This document shows, piece after piece, positions 24,097 through 33,176 of a DNA stretch of 64,000 nucleotides. This DNA is from WTGU01 sp965200925 (GTDB lineage: Bacteria > Pseudomonadota > Alphaproteobacteria > UBA828), in contig OZ241738.1 of assembly GCA_965200925.1 (NCBI GenBank), forward strand, positions 2,170,001-2,234,000, read 5' to 3'. The stretch's first letter is position 1. Each line of letters begins with the position of its first letter. A program made the position numbers and the translations under genes. The notes beneath the pieces are model-generated. The model was not told the DNA's origin. It did no database searches and saw nothing but the letters and a program-made list of their open reading frames with translations.

Positions 24097-24831
24097 CCCG
24101 CGAAGAGCTGAAGGTCCGGCTCGACGGTCTTTCACCCGCGGCCGTCCGGTTCGTCGCGCGGATGGTGGAAGCCCTCGCGACGCCGCCCCGAGTCGACGCG
24201 CATCCGCAAGGAACGTGGATCACCCGTTGTCCCGACTGGATCGAGTATTTCGGTCTTGCACTTTCGGTCCATCACGGAACGACGACCGAGCCTTTGGGCT
24301 TGAACGGCTTCGAAGCGGTATTTCGCAACGCCTGCGCCTCCGTCGGATGGAAACTCGACCCGGCGCTTCGTCGATTTGACGGTCCAGGTTGGAACGGAGC
24401 CGGAAAGGCGTCTTTCGCTCAAATCGACGGCTGCCCAGCGATTGTCGGAGACGACAGCCCATATCTCCAAGCTCACCGAAGCTGCCTGGATACAGGATTT
24501 GCGCACGGCGGCGGAAGGACAGAGAGGAACTCTTGGACTGCTGAGAGATTACACCGGGACGGTCGACGCGATCATCATGTTGCGCGCGTTCCGCGAACGG
24601 AACCGGAGGCCGAGGCGTTATCAACTCCTCGAGATCCCGACGACGATATTCCGTCCGCTCCAATCTCTGCCGTCGTCGGCTTTCAATGCGCACGCCCCCA
24701 CGGTGGATTGCGTGGTCGGGAGTGAAACCGTCGCCCGCGTTTCGCTCGATCGTTCCGACGCGAAGATCACGGTCAAAAGCATTCTGCTGACCGCTTGCAT
24801 CGTTCATGCCGAGTGGCGGGTTTCCCGGTGA
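24093..24831 (+). pseudogene. Type II restriction endonuclease, frameshifted
   Basis: Two adjacent frames make one protein. The first (from GTG 24093) reads MTREELKVRLDGLSPAAV ... FEAVFRNACASVGWKLD; the second continues RRFVDLTVQVGTEPERRLSL, then TAHISKLTEAAWIQD and VDAIIMLRAF and ends ...CIVHAEWRVSR. Removing one C from the CCC run at 24359-24361 joins them into 245 residues. The sequence resembles, from memory, small endonucleases coded beside beta-class methylases. Base composition is lower in GC than the neighbours, suggesting transfer. The shift could be a true inactivation or a base-call error; both halves show normal protein character, so any loss is recent. Confidence 0.75.
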
Positions 24832-24963
24832 ACGGCGAGAGCATGGCGTGAGTTCCGTATAGCGGTTGCCCAGCTAACGCACGCGCCGCCCCATGAGGTG
24901 CGCGCCTGATGGCGCGCCGTCCGCACTTTCGCGAAGCCCGCCCTTGGCGCATATAGCGCGGCC

Positions 24964-25668
24964 ATGACCGATATCGGGGATGCCTTCGCGGCGGCCTTCG
25001 CGCTTGTCTACCATCTCGATCGCGACCTGGGCGAGATCGTCCGCCTGTCGTTGCAGGTGAGTGTCGGCGCCGTCGCCGTGGCGAGCCTCGTCGGCCTGCC
25101 GCTGGGCGCGGCGGCGGCGTTGTTCCGCTTCCCCGGCCGGGGCGCGCTGGTCGTCCTGCTCAACGCTCTGATGGGGCTGCCGCCGGTCGTCGTCGGCCTC
25201 GTCGTCTATCTGCTGCTCTCGCGGGCGGGGCCGTTCGGCGTCCTCGGACTCCTGTTCACGCCGACCGCGATGGTCATCGCCCAGGTGCTGCTGGTGGCGC
25301 CCATCGTCGCGGCCCTCGCGCGGCAGACGATCGCGGACCTGTGGTGCGAATATGAGGAGCAGCTCCGCTCGCTCGGTGCCACGCCGCGCCGCGCGCTCAC
25401 GGCGCTGCTCTGGGACGGGCGCTACAGCCTGCTCACCGCCGTGCTGGCGGGCTTCGGCCGGGCCATCGCGGAGGTCGGCGCGGTGATGATCGTCGGCGGC
25501 AATATCGACCACGTGACCCGGGTCATGACGACGGCCATCGCGCTGGAGGTCTCGAAGGGCGATCTCGCCCTCGCCCTGGGGCTGGGACTCGTCCTCGTGA
25601 CCCTCTCGATCGCCGTGAACGCCGTCGCTTCCCTGCTGCGCAGCACCTTGGCGCGGGAGCGGCCGTGA
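24964..25668 (+). CDS. tupB: Tungstate ABC transporter permease
   Basis: A 234-residue inner-membrane protein with about five to six hydrophobic spans. The ABC permease loop reads EEQLRSLGATPRRALTALLW, and GFGRAIAEVGAVMIVGGNIDHVTRVMTTAIALE is typical of TupB/ModB/WtpB. It heads a tupBCA operon; its end overlaps the ATPase start by four bases. Tungstate rather than molybdate is preferred because of the TupA-type binding protein and the tungsten enzyme upstream. Confidence 0.87.
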   Translation: MTDIGDAFAAAFALVYHLDRDLGEIVRLSLQVSVGAVAVASLVGLPLGAAAALFRFPGRGALVVLLNALMGLPPVVVGLVVYLLLSRAGPFGVLGLLFTPTAMVIAQVLLVAPIVAALARQTIADLWCEYEEQLRSLGATPRRALTALLWDGRYSLLTAVLAGFGRAIAEVGAVMIVGGNIDHVTRVMTTAIALEVSKGDLALALGLGLVLVTLSIAVNAVASLLRSTLARERP

Positions 25669-26420
25669 CCATCGAACAGCCCTCGATCCTGCCCCTCGAA
25701 CTGCGCGGCGCGAGCGTCGACGGCGGCCGCCAGCGGCTGCTGAAAACGATCTCCGTACGCCTCGACCGCGGGCCGAAGACCATCGTCCTCGGGCCCAACG
25801 GAGCAGGCAAGAGCCTGCTCCTGCGCCTCTGCCACGGCCTCATCCAGCCGAGCGAAGGCGAAGTGCTGTGGCGGGGCGCCAACGGTCGCGATCCGTTGCG
25901 CTTCCAGGCGATGGTGATGCAGCGCCCGATCATGTTGCGCCGCTCGGTCGCCGCCAATATCGATTTCGCCCTCTCCTTGCGCGGCATCGCCCGCCCGCTG
26001 CGCCGGCGGCGAATCGCGGAGGCGCTCGAACGCACCGGCCTCGGCGCCTTCGCCAGGACGCCGGCCCGCGTGCTCTCCTTCGGCGAGCAGCAGCGGCTGG
26101 CGCTGGCGCGATCCTGGGCCTTGCGGCCGCAGGTGCTCTTCCTCGACGAGCCGACCGCCAATCTCGACCCGGCGGCGACCCACGTGATAGAGGAAGTGAT
26201 CGTGGCGATGGCGGACGAGGGCACCAAGATCGTCATGACCACCCACGATCTCGGCCAGGCGCGCCGGCTCGCCGACGAGGTGATGTTCCTGCATCGCGGC
26301 CGCCTGCTCGAACGCGTCGACGCCGGCGCGTTCTTCGCCGGGCCGGCGGACCCGCTGGCCCGGGCCTTCCTGCGCGGCGAGCTCCTGTGGTGGGAACGCC
26401 GCGAGCTGACCCCGCCGTAG
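25665..26420 (+). CDS. tupC: Tungstate ABC transporter ATP-binding protein
   Basis: A 251-residue ABC ATPase: Walker A LGPNGAGKSLLL near 43, Q-loop MVMQRPIML, signature LSFGEQQRLALARSW, Walker B VLFLDEPTANLDP and the switch His in MTTHD. GTG 25665 overlaps the tupB stop (GTGA). The short form lacks a C-terminal molybdate-sensing TOBE domain, as in TupC and unlike ModC. Confidence 0.88.
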   Translation: MTIEQPSILPLELRGASVDGGRQRLLKTISVRLDRGPKTIVLGPNGAGKSLLLRLCHGLIQPSEGEVLWRGANGRDPLRFQAMVMQRPIMLRRSVAANIDFALSLRGIARPLRRRRIAEALERTGLGAFARTPARVLSFGEQQRLALARSWALRPQVLFLDEPTANLDPAATHVIEEVIVAMADEGTKIVMTTHDLGQARRLADEVMFLHRGRLLERVDAGAFFAGPADPLARAFLRGELLWWERRELTPP

Positions 26421-26428
26421 GAGACTCC

Positions 26429-27271
26429 ATGGCCGCGCACACCCCGCTCTCCCGCCGCTTCGTCGCCTGTGGCCTTGCCTTCACCCTGGCCCTCGCCGCG
26501 GGCGCGGCCGGCGCGACGGCCGGCGAGTTCATCGTCCTCGCCTCCACCACCTCGACCCGGAATTCCGGTCTGTTCGACCGCATCCTGCCCCTCTTCGAGG
26601 AGGAGACAGGAATCTCGGTGCGCGTGGTCGCGGTTGGCACCGGGCAGGCGATCCGGCTGGCCCGCAACGGCGACGCGGACGTGCTGCTGGTGCATCACCA
26701 AGCCTCCGAGGAGGCGTTCGTCGCCGAGGGTTACGGCACGGTGCGCTTCGACCTGATGTACAACGATTTCGTCCTCGTGGGCCCGGCGGACGACCCGGCG
26801 GGAGTCGCCGGCGCGAGCGACGCGGCCGCAGCGCTCCGTGCGATCGCCGACCGGGAGGCGCCGTTCCTGTCGCGCGGCGACGACAGCGGCACGCACAAGC
26901 GCGAGCGCGCGCTGTGGGAGGCCGCGGGCCGGGATGCCGCCGCCGCCTCCGGCACCTGGTACCGGGAAGCGGGGCAGGGCATGGGCGCGACTCTGAACAC
27001 GGCGTCGATGATGGCGGCCTACACCCTCACCGACCGCGCCACCTGGCTGAAGCAGCGGGACACGCTCGACCTGCGCCTGCTGCTTGCGGGCGATTCGCAC
27101 CTGCGAAACCAGTACGGCGTGATCGCCGTGAGCCCGGCCGTGCATCCGCACGTGCGCGCCGCGGCCGCGCGCCGCTTCGTGGGCTGGCTTCTCTCGCCCG
27201 CGGGCCAGGCAGCGATCGGCGCGGTCAGCATCGACGGCGAACGCCTGTTCACGCCCAACGCCTCGCGCTGA
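26429..27271 (+). CDS. tupA: Tungstate-binding periplasmic protein
   Basis: A 280-residue exported solute-binding protein: signal peptide to about AGATA, then the oxyanion signature LASTTSTRNSGLFDRILPLF, VGTGQAIRLARNGDADVLLVHH, FLSRGDDSGTHKRE and GMGATLNTASMMAAYTLTDR, all characteristic of TupA. It captures tungstate for TupBC. It starts nine bases after tupC. The aldehyde oxidoreductase genes upstream are the obvious user. Confidence 0.9.
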   Translation: MAAHTPLSRRFVACGLAFTLALAAGAAGATAGEFIVLASTTSTRNSGLFDRILPLFEEETGISVRVVAVGTGQAIRLARNGDADVLLVHHQASEEAFVAEGYGTVRFDLMYNDFVLVGPADDPAGVAGASDAAAALRAIADREAPFLSRGDDSGTHKRERALWEAAGRDAAAASGTWYREAGQGMGATLNTASMMAAYTLTDRATWLKQRDTLDLRLLLAGDSHLRNQYGVIAVSPAVHPHVRAAAARRFVGWLLSPAGQAAIGAVSIDGERLFTPNASR

Positions 27272-27372
27272 CGCCCCGTCCGCACCGCCCCGGAGGGGCG
27301 CGGCGTTGCACTGTGGCCCCCGCTTCCCGATACTGGCGTCCGGACGCCGGTGTCGTGGCGGAGAGGACGGCA

Positions 27373-28134
27373 ATGACGGAAAAGCGCACGCGCATCGGCA
27401 TGATCGTCCCTTCGTTGAACACGGTCGTGGAGCCCGTGACCGCCGCGTTGCTCGCAGGCCTGCCGGAGGTGACGGCGCATTTCACCCGCGTGAAGGTGGA
27501 TCGGGTCGCGCTCGGCGAAAGCGCGGCAGCCCAGTTCGCGCCCGCGCCGATGCTGGAGGCCGCGCGCCTCCTGGCCGATGCGCGGGTCCACGCGATCTGC
27601 TGGAACGGCACGGCCGGCAGCTGGCTCGGCCTCGCCCACGACCGGACGTTGTGCAAAGCGATTGCTCGCGAGACGGGCATTCCGGCGACCAGCGCCACCT
27701 TGGCGCTGGCGGAATTGTTCCGTAGCCGGAGGATCCGGAAGTTCGGTCTGGTGACGCCATTCCGGAGCGATGTGCAGGCGGCGATCGTGGAAACTTGGCG
27801 GGGCGAAGGCTTCGAATGCGTGGCCGAGCGCCATCTGGGCGACGGCGACGGCTTCGGCTACGCGGCCATCTCGCCGGCGACCGCGAAGGACATGATCCGT
27901 GCCGTGGCCGGTGCGGCGCCCGAGGCGGTCGCCGCGATCTGCACCAACGTGAACGCCGCCCCGCACGCCGCGACCATGGAGGCGGAGACGGGGCGGCCGG
28001 TCTACGACAGCGTAGCGGCCGCGCTCTGGGGCGCGCTCGTCCTCGCCCGCATCGACCCCGGCCGGATCGCCGGCTGGGGCGGGCTCTTCGCAGTCGCGCC
28101 CGAAGCCCCGTCGCGCGTCGGCGCCGGCGTGTGA
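27373..28134 (+). CDS. Maleate cis-trans isomerase / Asp-Glu racemase superfamily protein
   Basis: A 253-residue cytoplasmic protein with two pseudo-symmetric halves. Two cysteines sit where maleate isomerase has its catalytic pair: Cys76 in AICWNGTAGSW and Cys190 in AAICTNVNAA; the start IGMIVPSLNTVVEP is also typical. Substrate could be maleate, a hydantoin or an arylmalonate. It follows tupA by about 100 bases and converges on the aminotransferase gene. Confidence 0.78.
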   Translation: MTEKRTRIGMIVPSLNTVVEPVTAALLAGLPEVTAHFTRVKVDRVALGESAAAQFAPAPMLEAARLLADARVHAICWNGTAGSWLGLAHDRTLCKAIARETGIPATSATLALAELFRSRRIRKFGLVTPFRSDVQAAIVETWRGEGFECVAERHLGDGDGFGYAAISPATAKDMIRAVAGAAPEAVAAICTNVNAAPHAATMEAETGRPVYDSVAAALWGALVLARIDPGRIAGWGGLFAVAPEAPSRVGAGV

Positions 28135-28141
28135 GCGGCGC

Positions 28142-29074
28142 TCAGGCGCTCGCCGCCCGTTTCCCCGGCTCTTCGAGCAGATCGGCGACCGGAGTCGCGT
28201 GCCAGCCTTCGGCGCGCTTGGCCCAGTAGAGGTCCGCGAGCCGCCCGGTGGTGATGCCCGGCGCGCCGTTGCCGATCGGCTTGTCGTTGACCCGCACCAC
28301 CGGAATCACACCGCCGCCGGAGGTCGAGATGAACGCCTCGCCGGCCTGCTCGAGGTCCTCGGGCCCGAGCGCTGCCGCTTCCGCCTCGAGCCCGATCTCC
28401 GCGCAGAGGTCGAAGACGGTCTTTCGGGTGATGCCCTCGAGCAGGTTGTCGCCCGGGGTCAGCGCCTTGCCGTCGCGGACGATCCAGACGTTGAAGCCCG
28501 GCCCCTCGGTGAGATGGCCCTCGGTGGAGAGCAGGACGGGCTGGTCGGCGCCGGCATCGAGCGCCTCGAAATGGGCGGCCGTCAGGTCCATCCGGTTGAA
28601 GTTCTTGCACCGCTGGTTGATGGCGGCGTCCGGGGCCCGGCGCGTGCTGGCGACCCAGAGATGGGCACCCGACGTCACCTTGTCGGCGGCGACGAGCGTG
28701 TAATACGGCACCGCGTAGGCGATCAGCTCGTTGGTGGAGGTTCTCGGGTCTCCGAAGGCGGTGCCGCCGGCATAGCGCCCGCGGGTACAGAGCACGTAGA
28801 CGATCGAATCGGCGAACCCGGCCCTGTCCACGCACTGCGCCATGACATGCCTGATCTCGGCGTCGGCGTGCGGTGGCGAGACCCGGATGTATTCGCAGGA
28901 GGCGTAGAAGCGCGCCATGTGGTCGTCGAGGCGGAAGAACACGCCGTCGCGGACGGTCACCGCGTCGAAGACGACGTCGCTCTTGTGGAAGGCCGGGTCG
29001 AGGATCGGGATGGAAGCCTCTTCGATCGGCATGTAACGCCCCTGGCAGTAGGCGATTCCCTTCGACTCCGACAT
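28142..29074 (-). CDS. Class IV PLP aminotransferase (branched-chain / D-amino acid / amine type)
   Basis: A 310-residue fold-type IV PLP enzyme. Markers: IPILDPAFHKSDVVFDAV, RLDDHMARFYAS, the PLP lysine in NQRCKNFNRMDLTAA, STEGHLTEGPGFNVWIV and ISTSGGGVIPVVRVNDKPIG. ATG 29074 is preceded by GAAGGAGG at ideal distance, which rules out longer versions. BCAT, D-alanine and R-amine transaminases cannot be told apart safely here. Single gene, divergent from the cold-shock gene. Confidence 0.83.
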   Translation of the reverse strand: MSESKGIAYCQGRYMPIEEASIPILDPAFHKSDVVFDAVTVRDGVFFRLDDHMARFYASCEYIRVSPPHADAEIRHVMAQCVDRAGFADSIVYVLCTRGRYAGGTAFGDPRTSTNELIAYAVPYYTLVAADKVTSGAHLWVASTRRAPDAAINQRCKNFNRMDLTAAHFEALDAGADQPVLLSTEGHLTEGPGFNVWIVRDGKALTPGDNLLEGITRKTVFDLCAEIGLEAEAAALGPEDLEQAGEAFISTSGGGVIPVVRVNDKPIGNGAPGITTGRLADLYWAKRAEGWHATPVADLLEEPGKRAASA

Positions 29075-29337
29075 GCTTCCGACCTCCTTCGGTACCGCCG
29101 CGCCCCGGCGGTGTTTCCGTTCCTCTCCCGCCGACCGTAAGGCGGCGGTGCGGCCGGGGTCAACGCCAAACCGGCGGTTCCGCAGTGCGCGGGCCCGGAG
29201 AGCCGCCATCTCGAAAAAAGCGCGTGCCGCAAAAATCGAATCGGGCGCGGGCGCGGAAGCGGCTATGATGGGACGCTCGAAGAAGCGGGGGAACCCGCCG
29301 AGGCGATAGGTGTCACAGGAAACAAGTTGGTCCAACG

Positions 29338-29886
29338 ATGTCAGACAATCTCGAACAACCTCCCTCCGGCTCCCAGGTCACGGCTCAGGTCAAGTGGTTC
29401 AACCCGACCAAGGGATTCGGATTCCTCGTGCCCGACGACGGCTCGCCGGACGTCTTTTGCCACGTGTCCGCGGTGGAGCGGGCCGGCCACGACACGCTCC
29501 CGCAGGGCGCCACCGTGACCTGCGAGGTCGTGCAGGGGCAGAAGGGGCCCCAGGTCTCGCACATCCATGCCGTCGATACCTCAACCGCTGTGGTCGGCCC
29601 GCCGCGCGGCGAGCGCCCGCGGCGTTTCGGCCCCGGTGGCTTCCAGGGCCAGCGCCATGACGAGCCGTCCGGTCCGACCGAGGAAATCGAGGGCACCGTG
29701 AAGTTTTACAATGTCGGCAAGAGCTACGGCTTTGTCACGCCGGACGGCGGCGGGCAGGACGTGTTCATCCACGCCAAGGTCCTCGCCCGCTCGGGCTGCG
29801 ATTATCTGGAGCCGCAGCAGCGGGTGCGGCTCCAGATCGTGCAAGGCTCGCGGGGGCCGCAGGCCACATCCATCGAAATCGTCTGA
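29338..29886 (+). CDS. Cold-shock protein with two CSD domains
   Basis: A 182-residue nucleic-acid-binding protein with two cold-shock domains: VKWFNPTKGFGFLVPDDG...DVFCHVSAV (about 18-68) and VKFYNVGKSYGFVTPDGGGQDVFIHAKVL (about 121-170), joined by a Gly/Arg/Pro linker. RNP1-like and RNP2-like stretches are present in both. Double-CSD proteins of this size are typical of Alphaproteobacteria. The 263-base upstream region probably carries a long leader, as cold-shock genes often do. Confidence 0.88.
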   Translation: MSDNLEQPPSGSQVTAQVKWFNPTKGFGFLVPDDGSPDVFCHVSAVERAGHDTLPQGATVTCEVVQGQKGPQVSHIHAVDTSTAVVGPPRGERPRRFGPGGFQGQRHDEPSGPTEEIEGTVKFYNVGKSYGFVTPDGGGQDVFIHAKVLARSGCDYLEPQQRVRLQIVQGSRGPQATSIEIV

Positions 29887-29893
29887 GACGGCG

Positions 29894-29907
29894 GCCCGCC
29901 GGCGGGC
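29894..29907. terminator. Short palindrome between convergent genes, possible terminator
   Basis: GCCCGCC-GGCGGGC lies in the 30 bases between the cold-shock gene and the LLM gene that converge here. It is perfectly symmetric but short and has no T-run. Confidence 0.3.
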
Positions 29908-29916
29908 GCGACCGCG

Positions 29917-30990
29917 TCAGGATCGCAGGCGCATCGTCACCTCTTCCGCGAAGAGGCGGACGCTCCGCAGCGCCGCCGCGTGATCGATGCCCGGGACGAA
30001 CATGCGGCATAGCGCGTGATTGATCCCGGCGCGCCGCTGGAGCGTCTTGAGCCGGTCGAACACATGGGCCGGGGCCCCGATCGCGAGACGGTCTTCGAGC
30101 AGTTCGTCGAGGGAAAGGTCTGCGCACCCTTCGCGGTGGCGGTGCAGAGCGAGGAACGCCGGGCCTGCGATCTCCACCGCCTCTTCCCGCGAGGGCGCCA
30201 CGAAGACATCCCGGACGACCGGGCGCTCCACTTCGACCATGCTCCGATTCGCGCGGGCCAAGCCCGCGGCGTAGGAGGCATAGAGCGCCGTCACCTGCGC
30301 GTCGGTCTCGCCCGGGCACGGCAGGATCGCGCAGCCGGTGCGCGCGGCGAGGGCCACGGCCTCCGGCCCGTCCGCCTCGATCCAGACCGGCGGGTGGGGG
30401 ATTTGCACCGGCCGCGGGGTGACCGCGAGATGGGCGGTCCCGGCCCCGGCCCGCTCCCAGGGCAGGCGGAACGGCGTGACGTAGGGTTCCGCCTCGAACG
30501 GCCGCTCCGGGTTCACTGCCGCCGCCGCGGGGAAGCGCGTATAGCGCCCGCCATAGGCGAAGGCATCGTGGGTCCAGGCATGGCGGATGAAGTCGAGGGC
30601 CTCCGCGAAGCGCGGCATCCGCTCCTCGTAAGGCACGCCGAAGGCAGCGAAGCCCTCGCGCGCGCCGCCCGCGCCCACGCCGGCGATCGCACGACCGTTG
30701 GAGAGCAGGTCGAGGACGGCGTAGTCCTCGGCGGCGCGGGCCGGGTGCTGGAGCGGCAGCGCCCGGCCCGCCGTGCCCAAGCGGATGGAGCGGGTCGAGC
30801 CGGCGAGCGCGCCGAGGAGTTCGAGGGCCGAGGCCGTAAGGGCGCCCTCCACGAAGTGTGATTCGCCGATCAGCGCCGAATCGAACCCGAGATGGTCCGC
30901 GCGCTCGACCTGCTCCAGGATCGCCGCGTAAAGGTCGGCCGCGTCGGCGCCAGCGGTCAGGTCCCAGCCGTAATAGAGCCCTGTCCTCAT
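29917..30990 (-). CDS. LLM-class flavin/F420 oxidoreductase
   Basis: A 357-residue luciferase-like TIM barrel. Typical elements: VERADHLGFDSALIGESHF, STRSIRLGTAGRALPLQHPAR, YAVLDLLSNGRAIAGVGAGG, HPPVWIEADGPEAVALAARTG. Its ATG (30990) overlaps the stop of the preceding LLM gene by four bases, so the two are coupled and may form a two-component monooxygenase, one member often being non-catalytic. Substrate unknown. Confidence 0.78.
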   Translation of the reverse strand: MRTGLYYGWDLTAGADAADLYAAILEQVERADHLGFDSALIGESHFVEGALTASALELLGALAGSTRSIRLGTAGRALPLQHPARAAEDYAVLDLLSNGRAIAGVGAGGAREGFAAFGVPYEERMPRFAEALDFIRHAWTHDAFAYGGRYTRFPAAAAVNPERPFEAEPYVTPFRLPWERAGAGTAHLAVTPRPVQIPHPPVWIEADGPEAVALAARTGCAILPCPGETDAQVTALYASYAAGLARANRSMVEVERPVVRDVFVAPSREEAVEIAGPAFLALHRHREGCADLSLDELLEDRLAIGAPAHVFDRLKTLQRRAGINHALCRMFVPGIDHAAALRSVRLFAEEVTMRLRS

Positions 30991-32024
30991 GACGCCCCTC
31001 CGAAATGGGGGATGACCTCCCGAGCGAAGAGCTCCATCTGCCGGAACAGGCGGTCTTCCTTCTGGCTGATGTGCATGATGCGTGGCATGAAATGGTCGAA
31101 GGGGACGGCCGCGCGGTAGGCCCCGATCTTGCGGACGATCTGCGCCGGCGTGCCGACGAAGGACGCTTCGACGATCTCCCGGAACACCGGGTGGGCGAGG
31201 AGTGCCTGCCGCCCGCCCGACGCCTTGGGGACATAGCCGTAGGCGACGTATTGCTCTTCGTACATCGGCAGCAGGTCCTCGTTCATGATCCGCTCCGCTT
31301 CCTCCCGGGTCTCGGCGATGCAGACGTCGCGGAACAACGCCACCTTGACGCAGCTCTCGGGCACGCCGGCCTCGCGCGCGGCCTTCCTGTAGGCGGCGGC
31401 GTTGGCCCGGAACGTCTCCAGGCTCATGGAGGGACCTTCCCAGAAGCCGAGTCCGTGGCGCCCGATGTTGCGCGCCTGCACCGGAGAGCGGTTGGCGCCC
31501 ACCCAGATCGGCGGATGGGGGCGTTGGAGGGGGGCGGGTTCCAGGTGGAGGTCGCGGTAGTTGAAGAATTCGCCCCGGTGGCTGAAGCGCTCGCCGGAGA
31601 ACGCCTTCTTCATCACCGTAACGGCCTCGTAGAAGCGCTTGCCACGGGTCTTCTTCTCGATGCCGAGCCCCTCGAACTCCTCGACGCGGTAGCCGGGCGC
31701 GAGGCCCAGGATCAGGCGCCCGTTGGAGAGCACGTCGAGGGTGGCCTTCTCCGCGGCGTCGCGCAGCGGGTCGTGGAGGCCCAGGAGCGAGCAGCCCGTG
31801 CCGATGCCGATCCGCGAGGTCCGCCGCGCGATCGCGGCGAGCACCGGCAGCAGCGATGGGCAGTAGCCGTCGTACCAGAAATGGTGCTCGGTGAGCCAGA
31901 AGCTGTCGAAGCCCAGCGCCTCCGCCCGCTCGGCGTGCTTCACGACCTCGCCGTAGAGACCGGCCCACGCCCGTGGGTGGACCCGCGGGCTCTGCATCCC
32001 ATAGAGACCGTACCAGAACTCCAC
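30987..32024 (-). CDS. LLM-class flavin-dependent oxidoreductase
   Basis: A 345-residue luciferase-like protein: EHAERAEALGFDSFWLTEHH-type region with WYDGYCPS, TSRIGIGTGCSLLGLHDPLR, LDVLSNGRLILGLAPGYR, HPPIWVGANR and a C-terminal FAREVIPHF. GTG 32024 is chosen because GGAGG stands just upstream; the open frame before it is very Arg/Ser-rich and non-homologous. Coupled by ATGA to the next LLM gene. Confidence 0.78.
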   Translation of the reverse strand: MEFWYGLYGMQSPRVHPRAWAGLYGEVVKHAERAEALGFDSFWLTEHHFWYDGYCPSLLPVLAAIARRTSRIGIGTGCSLLGLHDPLRDAAEKATLDVLSNGRLILGLAPGYRVEEFEGLGIEKKTRGKRFYEAVTVMKKAFSGERFSHRGEFFNYRDLHLEPAPLQRPHPPIWVGANRSPVQARNIGRHGLGFWEGPSMSLETFRANAAAYRKAAREAGVPESCVKVALFRDVCIAETREEAERIMNEDLLPMYEEQYVAYGYVPKASGGRQALLAHPVFREIVEASFVGTPAQIVRKIGAYRAAVPFDHFMPRIMHISQKEDRLFRQMELFAREVIPHFGGAS

Positions 32025-32043
32025 GACGGCCCTCCTCGCTTGG

Positions 32044-33087
32044 CTACAGCAATTCCTCGGCGACGAATCGGAGCTCCGCGCGGCCGGCACCGGCGAGCAG
32101 GAGCGCCGTCACCGCGCCGTCCGCCGCCGCTGCCTTCCACGCGGCGAGGCGCGCGCGGATGCGATCCCGCGGCCCCACCAGGGCGACCCCGTCGGCGAAC
32201 TCGTCCGGCACCGCCCGCGCGGCGCCCTCCTTGTCGCCGGCGAGGTAGAGCGCCTGGATGCGGGTGGCGGCGGCGCCGAAGCCGAGCCGGTGGGCGTAGT
32301 CGGCGTAGAAGTTGCGGCCGCGCGCGCCCATGCCGCCGATATAGAGGGCGAGCGAACGCTTCACCCCGTGCAGTGCCGCCCCGTGGTCGTCGGCGATGCG
32401 CACATCGACGAAGGGGGCGATGGCAAAGCCCGCGCGGCGCGCGCCGTGGCCGGCCTTGCGGAAGCCTTCCGCCAGCGGTTCCGTATAGACGGAAGCCTGC
32501 TCCGGCATCATGAAGAGCGGGAACAGCCCGTCGGCGATCTCGCCCGCGAGCCGCAGGCCGGCCGGAGTCACCGCGCCGGTGTAGATCGGCAGCGGATGGC
32601 GGGCGTGGAGGATGCTCTTCAGCGGCTTGCCGAGCCCGGTCGCACCGGGGCCGCGATAGGGCAGGCTGTAGTGGGTGCCTTCGTGGACGACCGGCGCCTC
32701 GCGGGCCACGATCTTGCGCACGATGGAGACGTATTCGCGCAGTCGCGCCAGGGGTTTGCCGTAGGCCGCACCGTGCCAGCCCTCGACCACCTGCGGCCCC
32801 GACGGCCCGACGCCCAGGACGAAACGGCCGCCGGAGAGCGCTTGCAGGGTCAGCGCCGTCATGGCGGCGCAGGCCGGCGTGCGCGCCGCCATCTGCATGA
32901 GCGCCGTGCCGACGGTCAGCCGCTCCGTCCGCGCCAGGATCCAGGCGGCGGGGGTGGCGGCGTCCGAGCCGTAGGCTTCGGAGGTCCAGACCGAGCGGTA
33001 GCTCAGCGATTCCGCCTCGCGGATCAGATCGATGTCGATGGCGAAGTCCCGGCCCGAATAGCCGAGGACGAGCCCGAGTTCCAGCAC
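32044..33087 (-). CDS. LLM-class oxidoreductase, F420-type
   Basis: A 347-residue luciferase-like protein starting MLELGLVLGYSGRDF. Signatures: EAESLSYRSVWTSEAYGSDA, ALMQMAARTPACAAMTALTL, LSGGRFVLGVGPSGPQVVEGWHG (a motif typical of F420-binding LLM proteins) and PIYTGAVTPAGLRLAGEIADG. It leads the three-gene LLM cluster by 19 bases. F420 use is inferred from subfamily resemblance and from the npdG-like gene at 14.8 kb. Confidence 0.78.
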   Translation of the reverse strand: MLELGLVLGYSGRDFAIDIDLIREAESLSYRSVWTSEAYGSDAATPAAWILARTERLTVGTALMQMAARTPACAAMTALTLQALSGGRFVLGVGPSGPQVVEGWHGAAYGKPLARLREYVSIVRKIVAREAPVVHEGTHYSLPYRGPGATGLGKPLKSILHARHPLPIYTGAVTPAGLRLAGEIADGLFPLFMMPEQASVYTEPLAEGFRKAGHGARRAGFAIAPFVDVRIADDHGAALHGVKRSLALYIGGMGARGRNFYADYAHRLGFGAAATRIQALYLAGDKEGAARAVPDEFADGVALVGPRDRIRARLAAWKAAAADGAVTALLLAGAGRAELRFVAEELL

Positions 33088-33176
33088 TGCCCCCTCCGCC
33101 GGCGTGGCGCGGCGAGTCTACAACAATGACGGACGGGTCTTGAATTCCGCCACCCCGACGGGGAGAGTGCGCGGCC

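Noticed and set aside
24093..24725. The 210-codon first frame taken as a complete endonuclease
   Set aside because: After about codon 88 the sequence loses protein character, while the conserved continuation is found in the next frame.
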